Shown here piece by piece: positions 34,187-42,925 of a stretch of 64,000 bases of DNA. This DNA comes from Arthrobacter crystallopoietes. GTDB taxonomy: Bacteria; Actinomycetota; Actinomycetes; Actinomycetales; Micrococcaceae. The stretch is from assembly GCF_017603825.1 (NCBI RefSeq), contig NZ_CP072014.1, positions 1,178,001 to 1,242,000 of the forward strand. The letters run 5' to 3'. A model generated the notes under the pieces. The model ran no database searches. It saw only the letters and a list, made by a program, of their open reading frames with translations, and was not told the origin of the DNA. The translations under genes and the position numbers were made by a program. The first letter of the stretch is position 1. Each line of letters begins with the position of its first letter.

Positions 34187-34600
34187 ATGAAGAAGAAGAC
34201 CGCAGTTCTTTCACTCGCCGCCGTTGTCGGGGTCTCTGTCCTGTCCGCAACACCTGCCATGGCCGTGGGTACCGCCTTCGACAGCTGCGCCGACGCAGCC
34301 GCCGCCGGCATGTCCAACATCCCCGCGGGAGCACCGGGATACGGCACCCACTTGGACCGCGACCTTGACGGCATCGCCTGCGAAGAGGGCGGCGCCGGCG
34401 GCGAAGCGGTTACACCAGTGCCGAACCAGGCCGATTCCGGGCAGCAGGTCACCCAAGTGCCCGTCGGCGGCGTCGACACCGGTGTGCCAGCCGAAAACCC
34501 CGCCGACATCAGTGCAATCGCCCTGACTGGCGGCCTCGTCCTGGCAGCGGCAGGCGGCGGAACCTACCTGCTGCGCCGTCGCGCGGCAGTACGGGCCTAA
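34187..34600 (+). CDS. secreted Excalibur-domain protein with a C-terminal anchor
   Basis: 137 aa. Signal peptide MKKKTAVLSLAAVVGVSVLSATPAMA. Excalibur calcium-binding domain FDSCADAAAAGMSNIPAGAPGYGTHLDRDLDGIACEEGG, with the D-x-D-x-D-G-x2-CE loop (LDRDLDGIACE). A Pro/Val linker containing PVGGVDTG follows, then a hydrophobic segment IALTGGLVLAAAGGGTYLL and the positive tail RRRAAVRA. The end looks like a cell-wall sorting signal but without a perfect LPxTG. A class F sortase gene starts 27 bp later, so this is probably its substrate. Confidence 0.85.
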   Translation: MKKKTAVLSLAAVVGVSVLSATPAMAVGTAFDSCADAAAAGMSNIPAGAPGYGTHLDRDLDGIACEEGGAGGEAVTPVPNQADSGQQVTQVPVGGVDTGVPAENPADISAIALTGGLVLAAAGGGTYLLRRRAAVRA

Positions 34601-34627
34601 CACCACCTCGGTCGTAACCACCAAGGC

Positions 34628-35347
34628 ATGACTGATTCACTACTCGGCCGCCGCGGAAGCCATTTGGCTGCCGCGGCGGCCGCTTTGATTCTCTTGGCGG
34701 GCTGCGCCGCTCCCGCAACGGAACCAGCCGTCCAAGCCGCCCCGACCAGCCCAGCCTCGACGGCAGCTGCCCGGGCAGAACACCCGGCCCCAGAACCAAC
34801 ACAAACGACAAGCTCCGCCGCAGCTGCAACAGAACAGCCGAAGTCAGCACCTTCTGTCGTGCCCAAGCTGGAGAAGGTTCAAGAACCGATCCTGCCGGAA
34901 TCAGCGCCGGTCACCGTGGCCATCCCGTCGCTTGGCATGCAGTCCCAGCTGCTCAGACTTGGTCTGCAGAACAACGGCACCCTTGAAGTGCCGCCGGGAG
35001 ATCCGGGCTCGCCCGCCGGCTGGTACATCCATTCCCCCACACCAGGGGAACGCGGGCCAGCCGTGCTCCTGGGCCACGTCAACGCCTACGGCAACGGCCC
35101 CGGCGTCTTCGCCGGCCTGCGCGAGCTGAAAGCCGGAGACACCATCGAAGTCGACCGTGAGGACGGCACCACTGCCATCTTCACGGTCGACCGCGCTGAG
35201 GCCTATTCCAAGGACGCTTTTCCCACTCAGACGGTGTACGGGAATACGGCCGGCTCCGAACTCCGTCTGATCACTTGCGACGGATACGATTCCGCCACCG
35301 GCCGATTCGACGACAACTACGTGGTCTATGCCAAACTTCTCACTTGA
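34628..35347 (+). CDS. class F sortase, lipoprotein-like
   Basis: 239 aa. N-terminal hydrophobic segment with a lipobox-like LILLAGCAAP, a Thr/Ala/Pro linker (residues about 28-85), then the sortase barrel: VTVAIPSLGMQSQLLRLGLQNNGTLEVPPGDPGSPAGWY, catalytic His in AVLLGHVNAYGNGPGVF, catalytic Cys in LRLITCDGYDSATGRF, and the nearby Arg in GRFDDNYVVYAKLL. This is the small class E/F type of actinobacteria (class F: NG-x-LEVP pattern). It would attach surface proteins outside the membrane. The preceding Excalibur gene is the obvious candidate substrate. A sortase anchored by lipidation is less common than one with a transmembrane helix; the N-terminus could also act as a helix. Confidence 0.88.
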   Translation: MTDSLLGRRGSHLAAAAAALILLAGCAAPATEPAVQAAPTSPASTAAARAEHPAPEPTQTTSSAAAATEQPKSAPSVVPKLEKVQEPILPESAPVTVAIPSLGMQSQLLRLGLQNNGTLEVPPGDPGSPAGWYIHSPTPGERGPAVLLGHVNAYGNGPGVFAGLRELKAGDTIEVDREDGTTAIFTVDRAEAYSKDAFPTQTVYGNTAGSELRLITCDGYDSATGRFDDNYVVYAKLLT

Positions 35348-35860
35348 TATCGCAGCGGGCGTACTTGGATCGGGAGTCCCGTCATACGGATTACGCGTGA
35401 CAAGGGGTTCGGATTCATCACCCCCCCCGGACGGTTAGATCAGGGTGCGTAAGGCTTGCCGCAGTCCCGCAATCGTTGTATCTGGGCTTCATAGTGATTG
35501 AACCATGCTCGGGTCGGCAGCTGTTAGTAGAGCGCCGAGCAGGCCGGCAGCGATGGACTTCAAGACTTCATCTGCCACGCCAAAAAACCAAGGACCGTGA
35601 AGCTCATCGCTACGCCGATCAGGATAATGAAATCAGCGTGCGTTTATGGCCGCGGGCCGCAAGTGGATCTTCACGGATCATGGCGTTAGCAGTACGAGGG
35701 CAACCAGTCAGAGCTGGATAAGCTGCTCGATCACCCGCGGGATGGCGCGAGGTGGTTCTGTCTGGAAACTTGGCCAGTTGGGCCGCAACACGTGCGACCT
35801 TCTTGCCCTGAAACGATCTCCAGTTGGCATTTCGGTCAGGTACTGCAACTTTGCCGGAGC
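35348..35860. other. 513-bp intergenic region with a possible cold-shock-gene fragment
   Basis: Near 35390-35425 the plus strand reads RDKGFGFITPP, the RNP-1 core of cold-shock proteins, running into a C8 tract. No start or remaining domain is present, so it would be a fragment at most. No other gene is supported. Confidence 0.35.
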
Positions 35861-37159
35861 CTAAGACGAGGAAGGGCCTACGACAGCTCGTTCAGGAGAG
35901 GGAAACGAAGCATCTTCTTCATTGCCTTCTGTCAGTTTTCCGTAGATAAGTTGCTGGGCTACTTCGGTGAGCATATGCAGGCCCTTAACCATGTCATTGT
36001 CTGTGGACAGTTCCCGTTCGCAGTGGGAGACGCCGTCGACGCTCGGGATGAACAGCATGACCGTGGGGACGATGGAGTTCATGGCGACAGAGTCGTGGCC
36101 GGCCATGGTTGCAAGGCGCCGGGTGGAGAGACCGAGATTGGCGGCGGTTTTGGCGGTCAGCTCCAGCCCGGACTCGGGGTAGTGCTGAATCTGGCGGACG
36201 TCGAAGTCATTGACCCGGATTTCGATGTCGTGCTCGCGGGCCAGTGCTTCGATGTCGCGCAGCAATTTTTCCCTGGCTGATCGGACAATCACGGGGTCGC
36301 CGGAGCGCAGGTCAGCGACGAGATGGACGCGGCGCGCGACGACGATGGGTGAGTTCGGTTCTACGAAGAGCCGGCCGATGGAGGAGACCAGGGCCTCCTC
36401 CTCGTAGTCCTTGGTTACGTCGTGGACCATCAAGACAATCTTGGACGCGGCAATAAGTGCGTCGTGGCGGTCGGCCATGGCGGTGGCGCCGGTGTGGGAC
36501 TGCTCGCCCAGTACCTCGATATCGAGTTTCTGGGTGTACCAGCTGTGTTCGACCAGCCCGATGTCGATGCCTTCGCGCTCGAGGATCCGTCCCTGCTCGA
36601 TGTGGATCTCGGCATACGCCGCGGGTATCGGACGCGGGTCCGTCCCGAGGAACCCGATTTCGGACAGGGCCTGCTGAACGCTGATGTTGTCCGGGTCGAC
36701 AATGGCGAGCGTCTCGTCCTCGTCGAAGAGTCCTGCGAAGACCGAGCTTCCCATGAGTGAAGGGGCGAACCGGCTGCCTTCCTCGTTGAACCAGTTGACG
36801 ACGGCGAGGTTGAATTTAGGCGCCTGTTCCGTGCTTTTGATGCGACGGTTGATCTCCTGGGCAGCGTGCATCGCCGCGACTACGCCGTAGGCCCCGTCGA
36901 ACCGTCCAGCCAGGGGCTGGCTGTCTAGGTGGGAACCGATGAGGACATAGGGGGCGCCCGGAATCCATTCGATGAGTCCAAACATGTTGCCGATGCCGTC
37001 CACGCGCAGCTCGTATCCTGTGTTCTGGATCCACTGGGCGAACCAGGTTCGGGTGGCCGCGTCGTTGGCCGTCGCGGCCTGGCGGTCCACGCCATTCTTG
37101 GCGGTCGCGCCGATGGTCGCTACGTAATGAAAGTCTTGCAGGAAGGAGTGAGCGTTCAT
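35861..37159 (-). CDS. M20-family amidase (N-carbamoyl-L-amino-acid hydrolase / allantoate amidohydrolase type)
   Basis: ATG at 37159 chosen (GAAAGG upstream); a TTG three codons earlier is possible. 432 aa. Metal ligands are visible: YVLIGSHLDSQPLAGRFDGAYGVVAA (His, bridging Asp), NWFNEEGSRFAPSLMGSSVFAG (Glu), AEIHIEQG (His) and LATMAGHDSVAMNSIVPTVMLFIPS (His). A lid/dimerisation domain with EVLGEQSHTGATAMADRHDALIAAS lies between. The class hydrolyses N-carbamoyl amino acids, ureidoglycolate-type compounds or beta-ureidopropionate. Last gene of the minus-strand operon with a symporter, an amidohydrolase and a CobW GTPase, pointing to catabolism of an amide or ureide. Confidence 0.88.
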   Translation of the reverse strand: MNAHSFLQDFHYVATIGATAKNGVDRQAATANDAATRTWFAQWIQNTGYELRVDGIGNMFGLIEWIPGAPYVLIGSHLDSQPLAGRFDGAYGVVAAMHAAQEINRRIKSTEQAPKFNLAVVNWFNEEGSRFAPSLMGSSVFAGLFDEDETLAIVDPDNISVQQALSEIGFLGTDPRPIPAAYAEIHIEQGRILEREGIDIGLVEHSWYTQKLDIEVLGEQSHTGATAMADRHDALIAASKIVLMVHDVTKDYEEEALVSSIGRLFVEPNSPIVVARRVHLVADLRSGDPVIVRSAREKLLRDIEALAREHDIEIRVNDFDVRQIQHYPESGLELTAKTAANLGLSTRRLATMAGHDSVAMNSIVPTVMLFIPSVDGVSHCERELSTDNDMVKGLHMLTEVAQQLIYGKLTEGNEEDASFPSPERAVVGPSSS

Positions 37160-37272
37160 GGGGTGCAAACCTTTCGTCGTTTATCTAGTTAGGTTTATGG
37201 CAAGAAGTCGTTGTCAGGGAGCCCTTTCGAGGGCGGTCCCGGAGTTCTAAAGCCTGTGAGGCCGTCTCCTCC

Positions 37273-38268
37273 TCAGGCTTCCGGACTGCTGAGGCTGGGG
37301 GCCGCCAAGCGATACGGTGCGCACCCCGGCACCTGCTCTAGCACTGCCGCAGCCTCACTGACCACCCGACTGGCGTCCGGTCCCGCGGCGATCAGCACCA
37401 GCGCCTGTCGTTCGGGGGGCAGCCGGTCGTCGGGCCGTGTGCGCACGTCTACTCGTCCGCCGGCTAGCTGGATAACATGCCAGGTCCCGTCGTAGTCCTG
37501 GACAACGCCCTTGGCCCGGACCAAGCACGCAGATTGTGAGGCTAGCGCGCGGGTGAGTGCGTCCACGTCAACGGGCTCCGGGCACTCGAGTGTGGTGGTC
37601 GCGTGAGTCTCCGCGTGATCCGTCCCGTCGTGGCGGTGCGTCACCCAATCAGCGCTGGCCTCGTCGTCGACCGCCTCCCGTGCCGGTGCGGCGAGGGCTT
37701 CAGCTGCAGTCGCCCCCGGATCAGTGAAATTCTGCAGGATCAGACGCGCCTGCGGCGCCGCTGCATGGCACGCCTCCGCGGCGTCCTCGGTTTCGGCGGT
37801 CAGGGCCAAATCGGTCTTCGTCACCAGCACCACCTCCGCCGCGGTGAGTTGCCGTGCCACTGTGTCGCCGACGTACTCGTCGCGCAGGAGCCGCCGGATG
37901 GCGGTCGCGTCTGCGCACACCAGCACCGGGCCGGGGGAGAAGCCCGGGAAGTCCCGCCACATTGCGAGCTGGCCGGGGTCACCGACGCCGCTGACTTCGC
38001 AGAGCACATGGTCAAGGTCTCCGCGGGCGGCCAGAGCGGTCATCGTGCGGGACGCATCGTCGCTGATCTGGCAGCAGATGCACCCGTTCGTCAGCTCTAT
38101 CGTGTCCCCGGACGCCGAGGCGATGAGGTCCGCGTCGATGTTGACGCTTCCGAAATCGTTGACAACGACGGCAGTGCGCCCCGGCAGCACGCCCGCCAGC
38201 AGCCGGTTCACCAGAGTGGACTTTCCCGAGCCAAGGTAGCCGCCGATGATTCCCAGCCGGGCGGTCAC
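37273..38268 (-). CDS. CobW/COG0523 G3E-family GTPase (metallochaperone)
   Basis: 331 aa, GTG start overlapping the amidohydrolase stop by 4 bp. Walker A GGYLGSGKSTLVNRLL, the CxCC metal motif in ELTNGCICCQISDD, Walker B-like VLCEVSGVGDP, and a G4 LVTKTDL. A His-rich linker (THRHDGTDHAETHATT) precedes the CobW C-terminal domain (WHVIQLAGGRVDVRTRPDDRLPPERQALVLIAAG). Such GTPases deliver Zn, Co or Fe to client enzymes. Translational coupling to a metal-dependent amidohydrolase and proximity to an M20 metallohydrolase make one of these the likely client. Confidence 0.9.
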   Translation of the reverse strand: MTARLGIIGGYLGSGKSTLVNRLLAGVLPGRTAVVVNDFGSVNIDADLIASASGDTIELTNGCICCQISDDASRTMTALAARGDLDHVLCEVSGVGDPGQLAMWRDFPGFSPGPVLVCADATAIRRLLRDEYVGDTVARQLTAAEVVLVTKTDLALTAETEDAAEACHAAAPQARLILQNFTDPGATAAEALAAPAREAVDDEASADWVTHRHDGTDHAETHATTTLECPEPVDVDALTRALASQSACLVRAKGVVQDYDGTWHVIQLAGGRVDVRTRPDDRLPPERQALVLIAAGPDASRVVSEAAAVLEQVPGCAPYRLAAPSLSSPEA

Positions 38269-39944
38269 AGAGCGAGCACCCCCGAGAGGGCCGCAACCTT
38301 CGTAGCGTGGTGTCGGCCGCCGACTACGGTGCCAAGGACATGGATGTCGCCGATGCGTTCGGGCTCGACGGCGAGCGGGTCCTCGGCCAGGACGGCCAGG
38401 TCCGCGAGCTTCCCCGCCTCGAGCGAGCCGACCTCGTGATCCATCTTCAGCATGTACGCTCCGCCGATCGTCACGGCCTCCAGCGCCTCCTGCACGCCGA
38501 TCCGCTCATGCTCGCCCATGACCCGCCCGGAGACCGTCAGCCGCGTTACTGCGTGCTTCACGGAGTGCAGCGGGCCGAGGGGCGTGACCGGAGTGTCCGA
38601 ATGCAGGGAGATCGGCACCCCGAGGCGCAGCGCCGTGGCGGCCGCGTTCATGCGGTGGGCCCGGTCCGGGCCCACCGTGATATCGATGTGCTGGTCACCC
38701 CAGGCCCAGATGTGGTTAGCGAAAATGTTGGCGCACACGCCCAACGCCGCCATGCGCCGGTACTGCGCCGCAGTGCTCATCTGCGAGTGCGTGCAGGTGT
38801 GGCGGTGGTCGGGACGAGGGTACGCAGTCAGGATGGCCTCGAGCGTTTCCAGGAACAGCTGGGTGGCCTGGTCGCCGTTGCAGTGCACGTGCGCCAGCAG
38901 CCCGGCCCGGTGGAACGTCTCGAACGCCTCGAGGAACTCCTCCGGGCTGACGTTCCAGATCCCGTTCGGCTGTCCGCCGTGGTAACCCGGCTCCAGCAGG
39001 CGCGCGGTGAAGCCCTGGATGGAGCCGTCCAGCATGAGCTTAACGTTGCCGAAGCGCAGCTTGTCCGTGGATAGCTCGCGCAGCCGCACGAGCCGATCCG
39101 CGGCCTCCGGCAGGGACAGCGCGACTGGGCCAATGCCTGCGCCGAAGTGGAACACATTCAGGCGGGCAGGAAAGTCGTCGTCGACGACCGAGCGGTAGAG
39201 GGCGACGCCGTCGTCGTCCATCAGCAGGCTCGAGCCCAGATCCGTCAGCGTCGTGGTGCCCGTGTTCACGCCTTCCTGCGCGAACCGGCGCAGGGCCTCG
39301 GGACCGATGTTCAGCAGACCCGAGCCTTCGACGAGCTCGCCGACGAGCCCCATCGCCGCGAACTCCTGCAGCTCCCCAGTGGGCTCGCCGGTGCCGTCCT
39401 TGACCACGCCGGCGACGCGCGTGGACGCGTCGATCCCGAACCGGCGAAGCACCGCCGAATTTACGGCGCACACGTGCCCGTTGGTGTGTGAGACGTGGAT
39501 AGGTCGCGTGGTGGAGACCCGGTCCAGCTCCGCTGCGGCCAGTGGCTGGCCCGGGAAGTAGATCGGGTCAAGGCCCCACGCCATCAGCACCTCGTCCGGG
39601 TCTTGCAGCTCGGCCTCGGCCGCGCGCAGCCGGTCCAGAACCTCGTCGATGGTGCGGCAGCCGGGCCAGCGACGGCCGTCCGGGTCGATCCGGTCCACGA
39701 GGCCCACGTAGGTGTTGGCCCAAACGTTGCCCGAGCCCGCGTGACTGTGGGCCTCAACGAATCCGGGCAGCAGGACGGCGTCAGCGTAGCGCTCGTCCAT
39801 CACCGCGCCCGGGTAGGCCATGAGTTCGGCAACGGAGCCGACGGCGCGGATCCGCTCGCCGCGCACGGCGACGGCTTCCGCCGCAGGGCGGGCCGGGTCC
39901 ATGGTCCGGACGATGCGGGCAGGGTAGACAGTGGTGTGTTCCAA
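38265..39944 (-). CDS. YtcJ-like metal-dependent amidohydrolase
   Basis: 559 aa, TTG start. Composite beta-sandwich ends around a TIM barrel. Metal/active-site blocks: AVLLPGFVEAHSHAGSGN (HxH), HVHCNGDQATQLFLETLEAI, THSQMSTAAQYRRMAALGV, and the final Asp region ISLHSDTPVTPLGPLHSVKHAV. The C-terminal VGSLEAGKLADLAVLAEDPLAV is the family ending. YtcJ enzymes hydrolyse N-formyl or cyclic amides; natural substrates are mostly unknown. It follows the symporter gene by 67 bp and is coupled to the CobW GTPase. Confidence 0.88.
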   Translation of the reverse strand: MEHTTVYPARIVRTMDPARPAAEAVAVRGERIRAVGSVAELMAYPGAVMDERYADAVLLPGFVEAHSHAGSGNVWANTYVGLVDRIDPDGRRWPGCRTIDEVLDRLRAAEAELQDPDEVLMAWGLDPIYFPGQPLAAAELDRVSTTRPIHVSHTNGHVCAVNSAVLRRFGIDASTRVAGVVKDGTGEPTGELQEFAAMGLVGELVEGSGLLNIGPEALRRFAQEGVNTGTTTLTDLGSSLLMDDDGVALYRSVVDDDFPARLNVFHFGAGIGPVALSLPEAADRLVRLRELSTDKLRFGNVKLMLDGSIQGFTARLLEPGYHGGQPNGIWNVSPEEFLEAFETFHRAGLLAHVHCNGDQATQLFLETLEAILTAYPRPDHRHTCTHSQMSTAAQYRRMAALGVCANIFANHIWAWGDQHIDITVGPDRAHRMNAAATALRLGVPISLHSDTPVTPLGPLHSVKHAVTRLTVSGRVMGEHERIGVQEALEAVTIGGAYMLKMDHEVGSLEAGKLADLAVLAEDPLAVEPERIGDIHVLGTVVGGRHHATKVAALSGVLAL

Positions 39945-40011
39945 GATAGTCCTATCGGTTGGTTTCCTCTTTCAAGAGCGGTCCGTGAACTGTGAAGCTA
40001 GTGTGGCCGTC

Positions 40012-41565
40012 TCATCCCCGGGGCTTGGAATTGATCGTTGTTGATGCGGAATCGCGCGGGGCCGCGGCATCCGGAGCAGAGTCGGCCTCTGCTAGGAGGG
40101 CTTCGGCGGCTGATGCGACTTGGCCTTCCGCCGGGGTCTTGTCGCTCGTAAGGCGGCCACGCCGGAAGGCGTGGAAGTACGCGATGACGGTTTCGTCGTC
40201 GGAGTGGCGCGTAGCGAGGCTGACCACGACGAGCAACACGGCGGAGGCCACGAGCCCCGGGGCGATCTCATGGATGCCGAACGGCGTGCCGGCGAGGCGC
40301 CACGCCAAGGAGGCGACCAGGGCACCGATGGTGCTGACGATGACGCCGGCCTTGGTGGCGCGCTCCCAGAACATGGCGGCCAGCACGGGTGCGACCAGCG
40401 CAGATGCCGTGAACGCGAGGGCTATCTGGTAGATGGCGATGATGTCCTTGACCAACAATGCGATCACCAGGCCGAAGACGGCCATGAAGCCGACGGACAG
40501 GCGGGAGACCTTGAGGATCTGGGCGTCGCCGGCCTTAGGGTTGATCCACCCCTCGTAGATGTCCTTCGAGATGTTGATGGCGCCGCTGAGCAGGAACGAG
40601 GTGGCGCCGGTGAGCAGCGCCGCCAGCAGCGAGACCATGAGCAGACCGCCAATGGAGCCCGGGAAGATCTCCGCGATGAATGACGTGTAGATGGCGTCCG
40701 GCGCGGTGCCTGCCGGGAACGCCTGGACCGCAGTGATGCCGATGAAGATTGCTAGGAGGCCGATCACTCCCGAGATGATAAAGCCGACGACGACGGCGGA
40801 GACACCCACCTTGGTGGACTTCGCGGCAGTGAGGCGCTGCCACGTTGTCTGCCAGACGAGGTAGAAGGGGCCGAAGATCAGGAACCAATTCATCAGCTCC
40901 ATGAAGCCGATGCTGCCGAAGCTGACCAGGTGCTGCGGGGTCGCTGCGGCGACGACCCCGGGACCGCCTACGTAGGCGATGCCGATGACTAGCGTGAGCA
41001 CCACGCCGGCCAGGATGACTATGGTCTGGATGGCGTCCGTCCACGCCACGGAGGGCATCCCGCCGATGAGGGTGAAGACGAGGGTCACGGCGAAGCCGAG
41101 GACAATGCCCCAGAAGAACGGCAGGTCGGTGATGGAGGAGAGAATCGAGCTCATGCCCACCAACTGCATCCCGAAGGTGGGGGTCATATAGAGGAAACCG
41201 ATGATCAGCGCCGGGATCAGGGCGGAGATTTTACCGAATCTGCGGGCAAACAGCTCCGGGACGGTGTAAAGGCGCAGCTTCCGGATCACCGGCCCCAGGA
41301 CCAGCATCCCAACGATCGTGAACAGCACGAAGCTGATGACCGTCACGAAGTACGAGATCCCCATCTCGAAGCCCTTGCCGGCCCCGCCGATAAGCGCAGC
41401 AGAGCCTGTCACCGTGGCGATGATGGAGCCGCAAATCGGGAAGAAACCGAGCTTGAAGTCAGCCATCGCATAGTCGTCTGCCGTCTTGACGGTCTTCGAC
41501 GACCTCAAGCTAACGGCAAACAAAAGGAGCAGAAATCCAACAATCCATACCAGATACCAGTTCAC
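40012..41565 (-). CDS. sodium:solute symporter (SSS family)
   Basis: 517 aa, GTG start, about 13 membrane helices. Family blocks: TVKTADDYAMADFKLGFFPICGSIIATVTGSAALIGGAGKGFEMGISYF, LYTVPELFARRFGK, VAWTDAIQTIVILAGVVLTLVIG, FGPFYLVWQTTWQRLTAAKS, SLLAALLTGATSFLLSGAINISKDIYEGWINP. The cytosolic C-tail is acidic and Ala/Ser-rich. First gene of the operon, so it would import the substrate for the downstream hydrolases. Substrate unknown; uptake of a ureide, hydantoin-like compound or amino acid is inferred from neighbours. Confidence 0.88.
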   Translation of the reverse strand: MNWYLVWIVGFLLLLFAVSLRSSKTVKTADDYAMADFKLGFFPICGSIIATVTGSAALIGGAGKGFEMGISYFVTVISFVLFTIVGMLVLGPVIRKLRLYTVPELFARRFGKISALIPALIIGFLYMTPTFGMQLVGMSSILSSITDLPFFWGIVLGFAVTLVFTLIGGMPSVAWTDAIQTIVILAGVVLTLVIGIAYVGGPGVVAAATPQHLVSFGSIGFMELMNWFLIFGPFYLVWQTTWQRLTAAKSTKVGVSAVVVGFIISGVIGLLAIFIGITAVQAFPAGTAPDAIYTSFIAEIFPGSIGGLLMVSLLAALLTGATSFLLSGAINISKDIYEGWINPKAGDAQILKVSRLSVGFMAVFGLVIALLVKDIIAIYQIALAFTASALVAPVLAAMFWERATKAGVIVSTIGALVASLAWRLAGTPFGIHEIAPGLVASAVLLVVVSLATRHSDDETVIAYFHAFRRGRLTSDKTPAEGQVASAAEALLAEADSAPDAAAPRDSASTTINSKPRG

Positions 41566-41979
41566 GGGCAGTACCGCCGTTCCAATCGGAGCTCGACCTT
41601 ACTAAATTCGCACAGTTGATGCGGAGTCTCTTGATGAGGGTTACGGAGTCCCTGTGTAGGTGCCGCGGCTCACCACCAAGCCATCCACCATGTGTTGTAA
41701 ATCACCTTCGCGGTGTTTCTGGGCGGGGGAAAGATCCAGATTGCCTGGGTTTATTGGGGACCAGCACCTTTGAACCGCCGTTTTCAGGGACCGCTAGCTC
41801 ATCGATCGGGGCAGGATGTGCGCCACGATGCTTAGGGAAACCCGACTTCGTAGTGGGCCGGTGCCCTCTCAGCCCGGATGGATTGCGCCGTGAAATAAAC
41901 CCGACGCTCACCAACTGCCACCGATTGGAGGACGCCATCGGAGCGGTTGACAGGTCAGGCCTCCTCGTCTGCGCATCGC
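41566..41979. other. 414-bp intergenic region upstream of the duplication
   Basis: It holds the promoter side of the symporter operon. No convincing gene is seen on either strand. The duplicated dadA segment starts abruptly at 41980. Confidence 0.4.
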
Positions 41980-42836
41980 GGCGTCGCCGCCGGATCTTCC
42001 TGGGGCAACGCCGGCTGGCTGACCCCCGCGTTGACCCTGCCCCTGAGCGAACCGGCGGTCCTGCGCTACGGCCTCAAGGCCATGCTCGATCCGTCCTCCC
42101 CGCTCTACATCCCGCTGTCCGCCAACCCGCAGCTGCTGCGTTTCCTGGTCGGCTTCGCCCGACACTGCACGCCCGGTAAATGGCGTGAGGCGATGGAGGT
42201 CTTCACCGAGGTCAACCGCACCGGTATGGACGCCTACGATGAACTCGCCGAAGGCGGCAACCTCCTCAACACTTCACATCAAACAACGACGACGGCGGCC
42301 GGCACCGTCGGGAGCAGCGCAGCCTCCGGCACCACCACAACCACCACCCGCGCCGGCACCACCACTATGACCGCCGCGCCCACTGCCGACGGCCCGGTCC
42401 GCGAGCCCACCAAGCGCCGGCGGGCCCCGCTGCTACAGACGCCCTCGCCTCGCGTGCTGTGGTTGCCGGCGGCCTGGTGTACGCCACCGTCATTCCCCGC
42501 CGCGAGGATGGCAGCATCGAGACTGGCAACGTCAATGATCATCACTGGTCTGGCTGGTGCATCAGACCATCTATCTGACTGATATAGCGGCCCGTGAAGT
42601 CTTCAACCAAATCTATCAACGTGCTGTCGCGGTCATTTCCCTCGCGATGTGCCGTCGAGTTGTCCGCCCTCGCGGTCGAAGGGATGAAGGGAGAAGTGAC
42701 TGCCGTCGGCGCCGTATGAGCCTTCACCACCGACGTTCCCTGGAACCGGAGCCAGCACCTTGTCACCGCCGCGCACTAACGGGGCGTCCGCTGCCACTTC
42801 CAGAAGGTCCACCTCTCCGCAATCCCACGAAGCGCC
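41980..42836 (+). pseudogene. decayed second copy of the dadA-like - ridA segment
   Basis: 41980-42417 repeats 31835-32272 almost base for base, including the Thr/Ala insert, but lacks the first 39 codons with the FAD loop. At about 42414-42417 it jumps 969 bp relative to the parent, straight into the ridA homologue (TGCTACAGACGCCCTCGCCTC for TGCCACGGGCGCCCTCGCCTC). A further ~80 bp is lost near 42540. The copy continues past the ridA stop until about 42836. No intact protein can be made. RidA-derived DNA is more diverged than the dadA-derived part. Confidence 0.88.
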
Positions 42837-42845
42837 TACTGGTGT

Positions 42846-42869
42846 CATATGCGCCGTTATCGGGCGTTG
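42846..42869 (+). repeat. hairpin repeat, copy 1
   Basis: TATGCGCCGTTATCGGGCG within 42848-42866; a CCG/CGG stem closes a TTAT loop. It lies 10 bp after the end of the dadA-ridA duplicate and just after the end of the convergent permease gene. Other copies: 50671, 51730, 53702. Confidence 0.6.
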
Positions 42870-42925
42870 CAACACCGCTTCATTGAGCGCATTATTGCCT
42901 CGGCTAACTCCTTTCGCTGCGTCTG

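Noticed and set aside
41616-41940. Possible insertion-sequence end upstream of the dadA duplicate
   Set aside because: No transposase motif or terminal inverted repeat could be identified by eye.
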